Origin: Adenophora triphylla var. japonica
Lineage: Eukaryota; Streptophyta; Magnoliopsida; Asterales; Campanulaceae
Reading direction: 5' to 3'
NCBI GenBank assembly: GCA_022495995.1
Contig: JAFEMH010000980.1
Location: 434,001-498,000 of the forward strand
DNA: 64,000 nt
The notes below the pieces were generated by a model. That model was given only the letters and a program-made list of their open reading frames with translations. It did no database searches and had not been told where the DNA came from. Of the stretch, positions 10,366 through 20,539 are shown in pieces (within the stretch, counting starts at the first letter, position 1; every line of letters begins with the position of its first letter). A program made the translations under genes and the position numbers.

Positions 10366-11200
10366 TGTTGGAAATGGGTAACGGAAAGTTAAGTTTGACT
10401 TAACGTTGACCTAGATTTCTAACGGAAGTTCGTTATGTGTTAATGGAACTAGTTACAAAATGTATTCTACATTTGTTGTAGATTATTAAACTCATTTAAT
10501 GTCTCAAAACCATTTAGGGTGAATGAGAATTAATGACAAGTATTTTTGTAACTTAACGGAAGTTAAATAAAGGGTTAAAATTGATTTGAATTAGCCAAAA
10601 CGTGCTTGGACTGATTGATCAATCGCAACTGTTCGAAGAGGCAATTTTCTGGGCTTCAGCGCGGTCGCGCTCCAGCCTAGAGCGGCCGCGCTGAGTTAAG
10701 TAAAACATGGGGTTGATCTCGGCATGCCAGCGCGGTCGCGCTCAAGGCAAGAGCGGCCGCGCTCTTACGCAGAATCTGAACAGTTTTGGCACCTCTTGGA
10801 GTGAACAGCCGTGAACCCTTTAACTTTCTTTAAATAGTTTCCCTCCGAATTTCAATTTACACATACAGTCATTTGAGCCTTCCAACCCTCTAGAGAGATA
10901 GATTAACATAGCCAAATCATATCATCTTGTTGCATCAAATCTTTTCAAGTCCAAAGTTCAAAACATTGAGTTGTTCGTTAGATTAGTTATATTAGAGTGC
11001 TCCTTATAACTAATAGTTAAGTCGTTTTATCTTACTAGAGTTTTGTTATTCAACCGTAAGCACCTGTGCGGGACAAATAACTCTTACGGAGATTGTATTA
11101 AATACAAGACTCGACTTTAATTCTTTTGTTTTTCAATCTCCGTTACTTTTGCTGTCAGTTTTTTCGTTAAGTCTTAAAGAAGCTTAGCAATTGTCCAACA
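10366..11200 (+). repeat. Copia 3' LTR
   Basis: 835 bp, the same length as the 5' LTR and almost identical, including the four palindromes from 10658. It is followed directly by ATCTT (11201-11205) and then by the continuation of the TE1 LTR. Confidence 0.95.
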
Positions 11201-11573
11201 ATCTTTTCATCCAAAAATCCTAAGGTGAGTTGTTATGATTTCCCTTCTTCTACTTGTTCATAAACTCCTTAATGTTATTCTTGTTCTTATGATGTTTGTT
11301 TCATACTTTGAAAACCTTATAGGAGTTGGATGATTGGTAAATGAAATAGGATGAAGTTAATATTCATGGAAGATGATTTAGAGGGTATGAAATGGGTGGA
11401 AGATTTAGTGATGAATAATCTAGGTTTACATTATTATGGGTTTACATGATTTATGATGATCCTTGTAAAGCTAGGAAATTCTCTTAGTGTTCTTGAAATT
11501 AGGGTAGATAAAAAGAAAAGGAATTGAAGCTAAGTAGAAAGAGTTAGAAAAATGGACTTGCTGGAATTTGCCT

Positions 11574-11751
11574 TGGGCGGTCGCCCATGGGGGCTTATGC
11601 GGCCGCCCATGAGGCCAGTAACTTCCCTTCCTTGAAAACCCTCTTGGGCGGTCGCCCAAGAGGTGTGAGCGATCGCCCATCGTGGCAGCAACTTACCTTT
11701 CCTTTGAAAACCCACTTGGGCGGTCGCCCAAGTGGCATGGGCGGTCGCCCA
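11574..11751. promoter_or_regulatory. CpG palindrome cluster in TE1 LTR
   Basis: Copies of TGGGCGGTCGCCCA lie at 11574-11587, 11643-11660 (arms extended to CTTGG...CCAAG), 11713-11734 (arms extended further) and around 11741-11748, plus variants with cores GCGGCCGC (11599-11606) and GCGATCGC (11669-11676). A TATAAAT box follows 63 bases after the last copy. The other LTR has the same cluster at about 28529-28706, where the 11669 variant is GCGGTCGC. Confidence 0.75.
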
Positions 11752-11813
11752 AGACCCCAGAACTCAACTTTAAATCTGAACCAGAATTCGTTTAGTAGGC
11801 TTGTTTGACCACT

Positions 11814-11820
11814 TATAAAT
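11814..11820 (+). promoter_or_regulatory. TATA box candidate 2 in TE1 LTR
   Basis: TATAAAT in ACTTATAAATTGTG, just downstream of the palindrome cluster. Its position relative to the palindromes parallels that of the TATA boxes in the Copia, TE2 and TE4 LTRs. Confidence 0.5.
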
Positions 11821-12839
11821 TGTGACTCCCACTTGGTAAATTGAGCTTGAACCTTCATAGAGGCCTTGTATCGTGTATATTGACTTTGTAGGGTGGGTTA
11901 ATGATACCTTGTTACCTTACTTGATTATATATTCATTAACTGTTGCAATATGATAATGATTGGACATGAGTATATTTTACCATGTGGCTGTATTGTTTAT
12001 TCCCTTTGTGGATTATGTTTCAAGTAACTATTATGTGCTTGATAATTTGTTAATCAGCTGATGTTGGGGGTATAATATAATACGATCAATTATGGAAGTG
12101 TGACCTAATGTGATCGGATTATGTTATATCTGTGACCGTCCCCTCCTGTGGCCACAGGTCGGGGTTATAGCATCTGTAGTGAGCCAAAAGCCTTACAGAG
12201 TTGCTACTATCTTATTTGGTTCCCTGAAAAATGGGTCTTATAAGATGTGAGTAGTGCTTAAGCAGCTCACCTAAGATTGGAGTATTATACCCAATGATGT
12301 ACGACTATTGTTCAGACGGGAAAAGGTAAACCAAGGTAATGAAAGGTGTTTACAGCTTTTCCAATGTGTTATATGCGACTTGCTATGTGTTGCATCTTAT
12401 TTGACATATTGCTGCATTCATAATAGCTTGCTGAGATATATTCTCACCCCTCTCCCTTTAATGTTTTAGATCCCGAGATAGGCGGACCGGCCAAGTAAGG
12501 ACGAAAAGGAGTTTGGAAGTAATCTTTTGGGTATTGTCGGGATACGTATAGGTTGGCGTAGAAAGAGTATTTTGGTGATTTCTTTATGGAACTTGTAATT
12601 ATAAACTTTAATTTCTACGTTGGAACCACAATCTTTTGTAACTAAAACAGTTTAGTATTTTCAAAGTTAGTCCACTCTTCCTCCGGTGTGGAGAGTAGTG
12701 GAGTTGTTTTGAAATGGTTATGTTAATCTAGTTATGTTCGAAAGTTATATCAAAGTTTTAAAAGTTTAGTAAATTTGGGTTAGTTTGAGGACGCTCCAAC
12801 TCGGGACACGTGTAGGTTCCGGGTCGGGGTCCTCACAGT

Positions 12840-12851
12840 TGGTATCAAAGC
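12840..12851 (+). other. TE1 primer binding site (tRNA-iMet)
   Basis: TGGTATCAAAGC, two bases after the LTR end. It matches the plant tRNA-iMet primer site TGGTATCAGAGC with one mismatch. TE3 keeps the perfect form. Confidence 0.9.
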
Positions 12852-12935
12852 TCGGTTAGAGTTCTCGGGTAGAGTCTAGCTGAGTGAGAGTGTGTGATAA
12901 CTGACGTCGAGTGTTTAATGCATGAGTTTGTTCTA

Positions 12936-14549
12936 ATGGCGGGAAATGATGGCGATCAGGATCGGGCTTTGGGTGATGCCGGTAATCCGAATGCCGCAAT
13001 GATGGATATGTTCCGAGTGTTTCTACAGAATATGACAAATCAGAATCAAGGTAGGGGACAACAACAAGAAGGTAGGCAAGGGCACCATGGTCTAGAGAAA
13101 TTTGTGAAGATGTCTCCTCCTAGCTTTAACGGAGATCCAGATTCGGTGAAGGCTGAGAGGTGGCTTGAAGCTATGAATAAGATTTTCGCGGCTATGGAGA
13201 GCTCGGATGCAGAAAAGGTGAGATGCGCCGTTTTCAAGTTGGAAGGACCCGGCCGAGCACTTTGGTGGCGAGTAGTGAAGGATGGTTGGGATCGGGATTT
13301 GACACCGCAGACTTGGGATAATTTCACACGTAAGTTCCGGGATCACTTCGTTCCGATGGTGACTAGAGATAAGAAGGAGGTTGAGTTTCTGAAATTGGAG
13401 CAAGGGACAATGTCTATAGCACAGTATTCAGCCAAGTTTATGGAGTTAGCCCGATATTGTCCCCATTTAGTACCGGATGAAGAGAGGCGTATCTACAGGT
13501 TCGTGAAAGGCTTAACGGTGGAGTTCCGGAAGCAATTATTGACTCATGACTTCGCCAACTTCCAAGCAGCTGTGAATATGGTGTACCAGATTGAGAATGA
13601 TATAGAGGAGCATCGTGGAAAATCTGAAGGCGGGAACAGAAATAGATTCCAAGGTCAAGGTTCGGGACAGAACAGAGGGCAGCCAAGGACATTCACTCCG
13701 GGAGCAAATCGAGGAGGAAACGTAGCGGCTCCGGCAAATCGTTCGACTCCAGGTCAGTTTGGGGCATTGTGTGGATATTGCAAGAAGCAAGGGCATTCGG
13801 AGGACAAGTGTTGGAGCAAGCAAGGCCGATGTTTAGAGTGTGGGGCGACAGGCCATTTCCGGAGGAATTGTCCCAAGTGGCAAAATAAGCAAGCGTCGGG
13901 TAGTGGTCAAGGGGGACAAGGTAGTGGCGTGAAGAGAGATGTCGACGGGAAACCCAAAGATAGAGTGCAAGGTCGAGTATTTGCTTTGGGTCGAGGAGAG
14001 GTCGATCCCAATGCCGTCATTAGAGGTATAGTCCCTGTCTCAGGAGTTAAGGCCCGCATTCTTATAGATCCCGGGTCTTTCCATTCATTTGTGGCATCTC
14101 ATTTTGCATTTTCATTGCATAAACTGCCTGAATCTATGCCTTATGTGTTGGAGGTCTCTACTCCTATGGGAGAGTGCCTTGCATCTTCTTTGATATATCA
14201 TAGTTGTGATGTGACTATATGTGGGCATGTATTGCCGGTGGATTTGGTCGAGTTACCAATCCGTGATTTTGATGTGATCCTTGGGATGGATTGGTTGACC
14301 CAGTGTCATGCTTTGGTAGACTGTCGTAGAAAGCGAGTCTCATTTGCTATGCCTGATGTGCCTACTTTTATATTTGATGCGGATAAATCTATGTTCGGTT
14401 TACATGTTATTTCTGCTTTAAAAGCTAGAAAGATGCTATCTAAGGGGTGTGCGGGTTACTTGGCTTATGTGGTAGATTCCAATAAAAAGTCCCCCGAGTT
14501 AGCTCATGTCTCGGTTGTGAATGAGTTTGGTGACGTGTTTTCTAGTTAG
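12936..14549 (+). CDS. gag: TE1 gag-protease
   Basis: 537 codons from the ATG conserved with TE3 (MAGN); an in-frame ATG also lies 18 bases upstream at 12918. Residues ~60-235 are a Retrotrans_gag domain (PPSFNGDPD, RALWWRVVKDGW, FRDHFVP, CPHLVPDEERR). Two canonical zinc knuckles follow at about 279-292 (CGYCKKQGHSEDKC) and 299-312 (CLECGATGHFRRNC). An aspartic protease follows, with the active-site triad as DPG at about 378-380 (ILIDPGSFHSF) and the second motif near VILGMDWL. The frame stops at TAG (14547-14549), where related elements read on into reverse transcriptase. Function: capsid formation, RNA binding and polyprotein maturation. Confidence 0.93.
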   Translation: MAGNDGDQDRALGDAGNPNAAMMDMFRVFLQNMTNQNQGRGQQQEGRQGHHGLEKFVKMSPPSFNGDPDSVKAERWLEAMNKIFAAMESSDAEKVRCAVFKLEGPGRALWWRVVKDGWDRDLTPQTWDNFTRKFRDHFVPMVTRDKKEVEFLKLEQGTMSIAQYSAKFMELARYCPHLVPDEERRIYRFVKGLTVEFRKQLLTHDFANFQAAVNMVYQIENDIEEHRGKSEGGNRNRFQGQGSGQNRGQPRTFTPGANRGGNVAAPANRSTPGQFGALCGYCKKQGHSEDKCWSKQGRCLECGATGHFRRNCPKWQNKQASGSGQGGQGSGVKRDVDGKPKDRVQGRVFALGRGEVDPNAVIRGIVPVSGVKARILIDPGSFHSFVASHFAFSLHKLPESMPYVLEVSTPMGECLASSLIYHSCDVTICGHVLPVDLVELPIRDFDVILGMDWLTQCHALVDCRRKRVSFAMPDVPTFIFDADKSMFGLHVISALKARKMLSKGCAGYLAYVVDSNKKSPELAHVSVVNEFGDVFSS

Positions 14550-14555
14550 TACTCT

Positions 14556-17366
14556 ATGCCTCCGGATCGTGAGGTAGAGTTTTGTATTGACTTAGTGCCC
14601 GGTACCACCCCTATCTCTAAAGCACCCTATAGAATGGCTCCGGCTGAGTTAAAAGAGTTGAAGGTCCAATTGCAAGAATTGCTAGACCGGGGTTTTATAC
14701 GCCCAAGTGTGTCTCCGTGGGGAGCACCAGTTCTATTTGTTAGGAAGAAGGATGGTACCTTACGATTATGTATAGATTATCGTTTGTTGAACCAAGCCAC
14801 TATAAAGAATAAGTATCCTCTTCCGCATATAGATGATTTATTTGACCAACTCCAAGGTTCCGTTATCTACTCAAAACTTGATTTGAGAAGCGGATACCAT
14901 CAGTTGAAGATTAGGCCGGATGATATTGCCAAAACAGCTTTCCGAACTAGATATGGTCACTATGAGTATGTTGTGATGCCTTTTGGGTTGACTAATGCTC
15001 CAGCCGTGTTTATGGATATGATGAACCGTGTTTTCAAGCCTTATCTTGATAGCTTTGTGGTGGTATTCATAGATGACATCCTCGTGTATTCTAAGTCTCG
15101 GGAGGAGCATGAAAATCATTTGAGGATTGTCTTGTCAGTTCTTCGTGAGAAGCAGTTGTACGCCAAGTTTAGCAAGTGTGAGTTTTGGCTTGAGCAGGTT
15201 TCTTTCTTGGGGCATGTTGTGTCGAGTTCGGGGATTTCTGTGGATCCTTCGAAAATTGAAGCCGTGGTTAATTGGAAGCAACCTTCGACTGTGATTGAGG
15301 TTCGTAGTTTTCTTGGTTTGGCGGGGTATTACCGAAGGTTTATTGAGAGGTTTTCTCGAATTGCTACTCCGTTGACAAGGTTGACTCGGAAAGATGTATC
15401 ATTTGTATGGGATTCTAAGTGTGAAGCAAGTTTTAATGAATTGAAGAAGAGGTTGACGACGGCTCCTGTTCTTACCCTTCCGAATGGTTGTGAGAATTTT
15501 GTGATCTATAGTGATGCCTCGAAGGCGGGTTTTGGATGTGTCCTAATGCAAAATGGGAAAGTTATTGCGTATGCCTCTAGGAAGTTATCACCGGCGGAAC
15601 AGAATTACCCTACTCATGATATGGAATTGGCGGCGATTGTGTTTGCATTGCATAAGTGGAAGCATTACCTTTATGGGGCGAAATTTGAGATATTCACCGA
15701 CCATAAAAGTTTGAAGTACTTATTTACCCAAAAGGAGTTGAACAACCGGCAAAGAAGATGGTTAGAGTTTTTGAAGGATTTTGATTGTGTGATTTCTTAT
15801 CATCCGGGGAAGGCCAATGTGGTGGCGGATGCGATTAGCCGGAAGGCTTATGTGACAGCTTTGAGTTCCCGAGAATTGAAGAGTGAGGTAATCATTGCGA
15901 ATGTTCGAGCCGTTCCTACATTGTATGGAGATTTTGAAGAAGCTCAAACAAGTGATCCGGAGTTGAAGAAAATTTTAGATCAAGTGCAAGATGGGAAAGC
16001 CGGGGAATTTGCGTTGAATAGAGATGGGATTTTAACCTTTCAAGGGAGAATTTGCGTTCCTTCATCACCGGAAATCATGAGGCGTGTTTTAGAGGATGGT
16101 CATAAGTCTAAATTTGCGATTCATCCGGGTAGTACCAAAATGTATCAAGACTTGAAGCGTGGGTATTGGTGGAATGGTATGAAGAGGGAAATTGCGGATT
16201 ATGTTTCTAAGTGTTTGACTTGTCAACGTATTAAGGCCGAACATCGTAGACCGGCGGGACTACTTCAACCATTAGATATTCCGGAATGGAAATGGGAAGG
16301 GATCTCGATGGATTTTGTTTCGGGTTTGCCTCTTACCGCTAAGAAGATGGATGCTATTTGGGTTATTGTGGATAGATTGACAAAGTCGGCCCATTTTCTT
16401 CCGGTGTCAACCAAGTTTTCGTTAGAGAAGTTAGCTCAGTTATATATGAAGGAGATTGTGAGACTTTACGGGGTTCCGGTTAGTATTGTTTCTGACAGAG
16501 ATCCAAGATTTACTTCTAGATTTTGGAGAGCATTGCATGAAGCCTTGGGTTCTAAATTGTGTTTTAGTACGGCGTTTCATCCTCAAACCGACGGTCAGTC
16601 CGAGAGAACTATTCAGATACTTGAGGATATGTTACGGGCTTGTGTGATGGATTTCCAATTGTCTTGGGAAGATCATTTACCGTTAGTGGAGTTTGCCTAC
16701 AACAACAGTTATCAGTCTAGTATTGAGATGGCTCCGTATGAAGCGTTGTATGGTAGGAAGTGTCGATCTCCGATATGTTGGGACGAGGTTGGTGAAGCGA
16801 GACTTTGGGGCCCGAATTTGGTTAGAGATTCAACGGAGAAGATCAAAGTGATTCGGGATAGATTGAAGACGGCTCAGAGTAGACAGAAAAGCTACGCCGA
16901 CAATAGAAGACGGGATTTATCTTTTCAGGTTGGTGACTTTGTGTTCTTGAAGGTCTCTCCGAGGACGGGAATCAAAAGGTTTGGTAATAAGGGTAAATTG
17001 GCTCCGAGGTTCGTTGGTCTGTTTGAGATTCTAGAGAAGATTGGGGATTTGACTTACCGGTTGGCATTACCTCCGTCTTTTTCTTTACTCCATGATGTTT
17101 TCCATGTTTCTATGTTGAGGAAGTATTGTCATGATTCTTCCCACATCTTGAGTTCTCCCCCCGATGATGTTCAAGTGGACATGTCTTATGTTGAAGAACC
17201 GTTAAGAGTCTTAGAATTCCAAGTTAAGGAGTTGAGAACTAAGAGTATCCCTATAGTGAAGGTCCTATGGAAGAATCATACCGTCGAGGAAGCAACGTGG
17301 GAGCTAGAGTCGGAGATGAGAGCGAAATACCCCTGGTTGTTTGAAAATCCAAGTAAGTCTTTTTAA
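14556..17366 (+). CDS. pol: TE1 pol: RT, RNase H, integrase, chromodomain-like tail
   Basis: 936 codons in the same frame as gag-protease, separated from it by a TAG and two sense codons. RT covers residues ~1-250, with the catalytic FIDD at 171-174. RNase H has the first acidic site in [10 protein letters not shown] (318-327). Integrase has an H-H-C-C zinc region ([10 protein letters not shown] to [11 protein letters not shown]) and the D-D-E core ([31 protein letters not shown]). A GPY/F-like module ([20 protein letters not shown]) and a chromodomain-like segment ([19 protein letters not shown]) end the protein, placing it with Tekay/Del chromoviruses. The frame is otherwise intact; expression would need readthrough of the TAG or internal initiation at 14556. 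Confidence 0.95.
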   Translation: MPPDREVEFCIDLVPGTTPISKAPYRMAPAELKELKVQLQELLDRGFIRPSVSPWGAPVLFVRKKDGTLRLCIDYRLLNQATIKNKYPLPHIDDLFDQLQGSVIYSKLDLRSGYHQLKIRPDDIAKTAFRTRYGHYEYVVMPFGLTNAPAVFMDMMNRVFKPYLDSFVVVFIDDILVYSKSREEHENHLRIVLSVLREKQLYAKFSKCEFWLEQVSFLGHVVSSSGISVDPSKIEAVVNWKQPSTVIEVRSFLGLAGYYRRFIERFSRIATPLTRLTRKDVSFVWDSKCEASFNELKKRLTTAPVLTLPNGCENFVIYSDASKAGFGCVLMQNGKVIAYASRKLSPAEQNYPTHDMELAAIVFALHKWKHYLYGAKFEIFTDHKSLKYLFTQKELNNRQRRWLEFLKDFDCVISYHPGKANVVADAISRKAYVTALSSRELKSEVIIANVRAVPTLYGDFEEAQTSDPELKKILDQVQDGKAGEFALNRDGILTFQGRICVPSSPEIMRRVLEDGHKSKFAIHPGSTKMYQDLKRGYWWNGMKREIADYVSKCLTCQRIKAEHRRPAGLLQPLDIPEWKWEGISMDFVSGLPLTAKKMDAIWVIVDRLTKSAHFLPVSTKFSLEKLAQLYMKEIVRLYGVPVSIVSDRDPRFTSRFWRALHEALGSKLCFSTAFHPQTDGQSERTIQILEDMLRACVMDFQLSWEDHLPLVEFAYNNSYQSSIEMAPYEALYGRKCRSPICWDEVGEARLWGPNLVRDSTEKIKVIRDRLKTAQSRQKSYADNRRRDLSFQVGDFVFLKVSPRTGIKRFGNKGKLAPRFVGLFEILEKIGDLTYRLALPPSFSLLHDVFHVSMLRKYCHDSSHILSSPPDDVQVDMSYVEEPLRVLEFQVKELRTKSIPIVKVLWKNHTVEEATWELESEMRAKYPWLFENPSKSF

Positions 17367-17387
17367 AATTCGGGACGAATTTTCTTT

Positions 17388-17400
17388 AAGGGGGAGTGAG
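17388..17400 (+). other. TE1 polypurine tract
   Basis: AAGGGGGAGTGAG immediately precedes the 3' LTR at 17401. It primes plus-strand synthesis. The same motif in reverse complement precedes the TE3 LTR at 32914. Confidence 0.9.
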
Positions 17401-18165
17401 TGTAACGACCCTAACCCTAGGCCCTAATTTTAATACCATATTATATGCTTTTAATATTATTGTTAATATTATGTGTTCAATTTTATATCTTTGAATTAGT
17501 ATATTAGGATGAGATGATTAGGAAATAAAATAAAGTCCATGGGGGAAGTATAATAATTGACTATAAATAGATGAGTATAGTTAGGATTTTATTTTATAGA
17601 GAAAGGAAGTAAAGAATTTAAATTCATTTTTTGATTAAAGGGGGCTTTATTTTAGAAGTAGGGAAGCCTTAAAATTCATCTAGGCATGGGGGGCCATACC
17701 CATACCCATAAAATCCTCCCCTTCAACCTTAGTCAATGACCCATGCTTTCCCCCTTACTCTTTCATCCTTCTCATACTTTCTCCTTCATTCTTCTTACTT
17801 CTTCCTTAGCAAAAGCCCCATGGAAAACCTCCATTGAAAGCCTCACCTTCCAAGGCACATAGCAAGTCCATTTCTCATCCATTTTCAAATCCAAGAGTAC
17901 TTTTGAGGTTGGGACAACTAGAGGAATCAATCAAGCTAAGAAGATCATCTTTTCATCCAAAAATCCTAAGGTGAGTTGTTATGATTTCCCTTCTTCTATT
18001 TGTTCATAAACTCCTTAATGTTATTCTTGTTCTTATGATGTTTGTTTCATAATTTGGAAACCTTATAGGAGTTGGATGATTGGTAAATGAAATAGGATGA
18101 AGTTAATATTCATGGAAGATGATTTAGAGGGTATGAAATGGGTGGAAGATTTAGTGATGAATAAT
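17401..18165 (+). repeat. TE1 3' LTR, left part
   Basis: Matches 4963-5507 and then 11206 onward. Interrupted at 18165 by TE2 after ATAAT (18161-18165), and resumes at 28376. The two portions total about 2.18 kb, the same as the 5' LTR. Confidence 0.95.
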
Positions 18166-18948
18166 TGTGAATATCCCGTCCCGATGCAACGCGCATTCGG
18201 AGGTTTAAAATAAATAATCATATAATGTCGGACCGAAATGGGATATTCATTTAGTGACACTCGCTTTTAAACCATATTAAAATATTAGTTTAATTTTGAG
18301 AGTCGCCACGCCACTTTGATATAGCCCAAAGCTTTGAAAAAAGGCTAAACAGTTAATTGGGTTCGGGGGTCAAGTTACAACAGAAGAAGAAACGTTATCA
18401 CTCCTATTGCCCGACGAATCGGTCTTTCTAGCATGTGGGGTGTTGGTTGTGTGCGGTGTTTACAGGAATAGATAGAAGAAACGGGATCATGCATAAGGAG
18501 GAGGGGAGAGAAAGAATTAATTGATGATCACACCCTAGAACCTTTGAGTTAGGCCCTCGAAAGGTGCACTAATCAACGTTCATCCTTGGGGGATTGTTGA
18601 TTATGGGATAATTATAACTAAGGTGGAAGGTAAGAAATAGTTCCTAGATCCATTGGGTTCCTTGGGCGAAACCTTAGATCATCCTCGGCTATTGCATATT
18701 TAAATATATTAAAACAGTCCTAAATCTAGCATAAAGGAACAATTAAAATATAATAAGCATGCAAATATAATAAGACAATAATAATAATAGGGAACAAAAA
18801 TATTAAAAAGAGTCTTACCAATTGTAGCAAGACTTTGGGGTCGAATCTAGGGCGATTCGAAGAGAGTAGGAAGAAATACGGGTAAAACAAGAGTAGTCTC
18901 GTTTCTCCCGAGTAAATTGTGTGTTGAAATTGGGGAGCTGGGCACACT

Positions 18949-18956
18949 TATTTATA
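18949..18956 (-). promoter_or_regulatory. TE2 LTR TATA box
   Basis: TATAAATA on the minus strand, 36 bases downstream (in element orientation) of the CGATCG palindrome cluster. The same arrangement is present in the other LTR. Confidence 0.65.
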
Positions 18957-18991
18957 GTGCTTCGGTACTTGGGCTGGGCCAGCTGAAGGTT

Positions 18992-19116
18992 CGATCGGCC
19001 TTAAAGTAAAGGGTCGATCGGCACAGAACAAAGGGTTGATCGGCACAAGGATGCTATGTTCGATCGGCACAATAATAAAGGGTCGATCGGCCATTAAATA
19101 GGGGAAGGGCCGATCG
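18992..19116. promoter_or_regulatory. CGATCG palindrome cluster, TE2 U3
   Basis: Cores at 18992-18997, 19015-19020, 19061-19066, 19084-19089 and 19111-19116, plus a mutated TGATCG at 19037-19042, in contexts such as GGGTCGATCGGCAC. The other LTR (28111-28235) has CGATCG where this one has TGATCG, and GATCAGCC where this one has GATCGGCC. Both differences are C-to-T type changes at CpG, as expected from methylation. Confidence 0.7.
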
Positions 19117-19252
19117 GCACTTTGATCTGGCGTACTTTCCACGCATGCAATGACGGCGGGGTTGACCGATTGGTTTAAGGGATTATAGGGTTTCTATTTA
19201 ATTACACCGGGCCAGGTATTTAGAATACCTTTTTTCGGACCGGGTACTAACA

Positions 19253-19264
19253 GTAGCCCCTCGG
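19253..19264 (-). other. TE2 polypurine tract
   Basis: CCGAGGGGCTAC on the minus strand, directly before the 3' LTR. It closely matches the CCGAGGGGCTTC tract before the TE4 3' LTR (54847-54858). Confidence 0.8.
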
Positions 19265-19430
19265 CGACGCTTCTTGTAAGACAAGTGGGGTCGACGATAG
19301 AAAAAATAGGATCCGTCCTGAAAAAGGGATTTCGTGAGGTAAGAGAATGATTTTGCGGATGCAAGGGTTGGACTCGAGCTGAGTCACAAAAAAGATGACC
19401 AGGTAGGTCAAGCGGCTGGACCCACGTCGG

Positions 19431-19475
19431 GCTACCTACGTATCCCAAAAGGAATCAAGCCAAGTCGTAGTTCGA
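19431..19475 (-). other. Conserved Ogre/Tat-like block before 3' LTR
   Basis: On the minus strand: CGAACTACGACTTGGCTTG, then ATTCC, a short variable part and GGGATACGTAGGTAGCC. TE4 has three copies of the same block (50126, 54591, 54690). Conservation between otherwise diverged elements suggests a cis-acting role or the remnant of a shared coding end. Confidence 0.7.
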
Positions 19476-19529
19476 AAGAGTGGGCGTTTTAGTACCCGAG
19501 AATGGCGGACGCGCAACGTCTCAAACCAA

Positions 19530-20300
19530 AGATGCGATTTGTGTGGGAATCACCCGGAAATATGTGACTGTATGAGAGTCACTGGAATGTAACTGTGCGG
19601 GAATCACCCAAAAATTTTGTGAGAGTTTGACTTCTGCGGGATTCACCCCGTAAATTGTGAAAAAAATGACTTCTGCGGGAGTCACCCCAAAAATTGTGAT
19701 TTTGACTTCTGCGGGAGTCACCCCAAAAATTGTGATTTTGACTTCTACGGGAGTCACCCCAAAAATTGTGATTTTGACTTCTGCGGGAGTCACCCCAAAA
19801 TTGTGATTTTGACTTCTGCGGGAGTCACCCCAAAATTGTGATTTTGACTTCTGCGGGAGTCACCCCAAAAATTGTGATTTTGACTTCTGCGGGAGTCACC
19901 CCAAAATTGTGATTTTGACTTCGGGAGTCACCCCAAAATTGTGATTTTGACTTCTCAAGGGAGTCACCCCAAAAATGTGATTTTGACTTCGCGGGAGTCA
20001 CCCCAAAAGTTTTGTGAGAGTTTGACTTCTCAAGGAGTCACCCTGTGAAAATTTGACTTCAAGTGAGTCACCCCTTGTGAAAATTTGACTTCAAGGAGTC
20101 ACCCCTTGTGAAAATTTTGACTTCGCGGAGTCACCCCTTGTGAAAATTTGACTTCGCGGAGTCACCCTTGTGAAAATTTTGACTTCGGGAGTCACCCTCA
20201 GAAAATTTTGACTTCTGTGGGAGTCACCCCTTGTGAAAAATTGACTTCTGCGGGAGTCACCCCTTGTGAAAATTTGACTGTGTGGCAGTCACCCCGAAAA
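19530..20300 (-). repeat. 36-bp tandem array in TE2
   Basis: About twenty copies of a 36-37-bp unit containing GGGAGTCACCCC, AAAAATTGTGATTTT and GACTTCTGC (plus-strand reading). Units are nearly identical in the middle (19660-19960) and degenerate to both sides with indels. It sits between gag and the 3' LTR, where plant Tat elements often carry hypervariable arrays. Confidence 0.9.
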
Positions 20301-20304
20301 ATAA

Positions 20305-20460
20305 GGATTCGTGGCTGCCGGAGGACTTAGGCCACTAACAGGTAACTGTTGCTGCCAAAGGACTTAGGCTACTGCTTTACTGATGAAGAATGGTGGCTGC
20401 CAAAGGACTTAGGCCACTAATGATGAAAACTGTAGCTGCCAAAGGACTTAGGCTACTGAT
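20305..20460. repeat. Short repeat cluster in TE2
   Basis: Three to four copies of a ~50-bp unit with GTGGCTGCCAAAGGACTTAG and GCCACTAATGATGAA (or GCTACTG). It separates the 36-bp and 38-bp arrays. Confidence 0.75.
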
Positions 20461-20539
20461 GAGGAATAGTTGTGTGAATTGATTGGGATTACTATGGCTT
20501 CCCGAGCCGAAGAACCAAGCGATTAAAAGTTTGGGATGA

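Larger units (their letters stand above)
5508..11200 (+). mobile_element. Copia element nested in TE1 5' LTR
   Basis: Ty1/copia retrotransposon, 5693 bp, flanked by ATCTT (5503-5507 and 11201-11205). Its 835-bp LTRs begin TGTTGG and end CCAACA and differ by about five substitutions and two small indels by eye (~0.6%), so insertion is recent. The gag frame is open but shortened, while pol is riddled with stops and deletions. Since the LTRs are nearly identical, most pol damage must pre-date this insertion, and the copy was presumably mobilised by proteins from another element. Confidence 0.95.
11206..12837 (+). repeat. TE1 5' LTR, right part
   Basis: Continues the LTR interrupted at 5507 and matches 28376-29793 (the 17401-18165 portion matches around it). 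It contains the GCGGTCGC palindrome cluster (11574-11751), a TATAAAT box (11814-11820) and a long leader-like region. It ends CCTCACA, three bases before the primer site. Confidence 0.95.
18166..19252 (-). repeat. TE2 3' LTR
   Basis: 1087 bp. On the minus strand it runs TGTTAGTACCC to GGGATATTCACA. It contains six CGATCG-type palindromes (18992-19116) and a TATAAATA box (18949-18956). Confidence 0.93.

Noticed and set aside
14065..14100. DPG instead of D-S/T-G in the protease as an inactivating mutation
   Set aside because: TE3 has the same DPGSFH motif and, as I recall, DPG occurs in many plant gypsy proteases, so it is a lineage feature.
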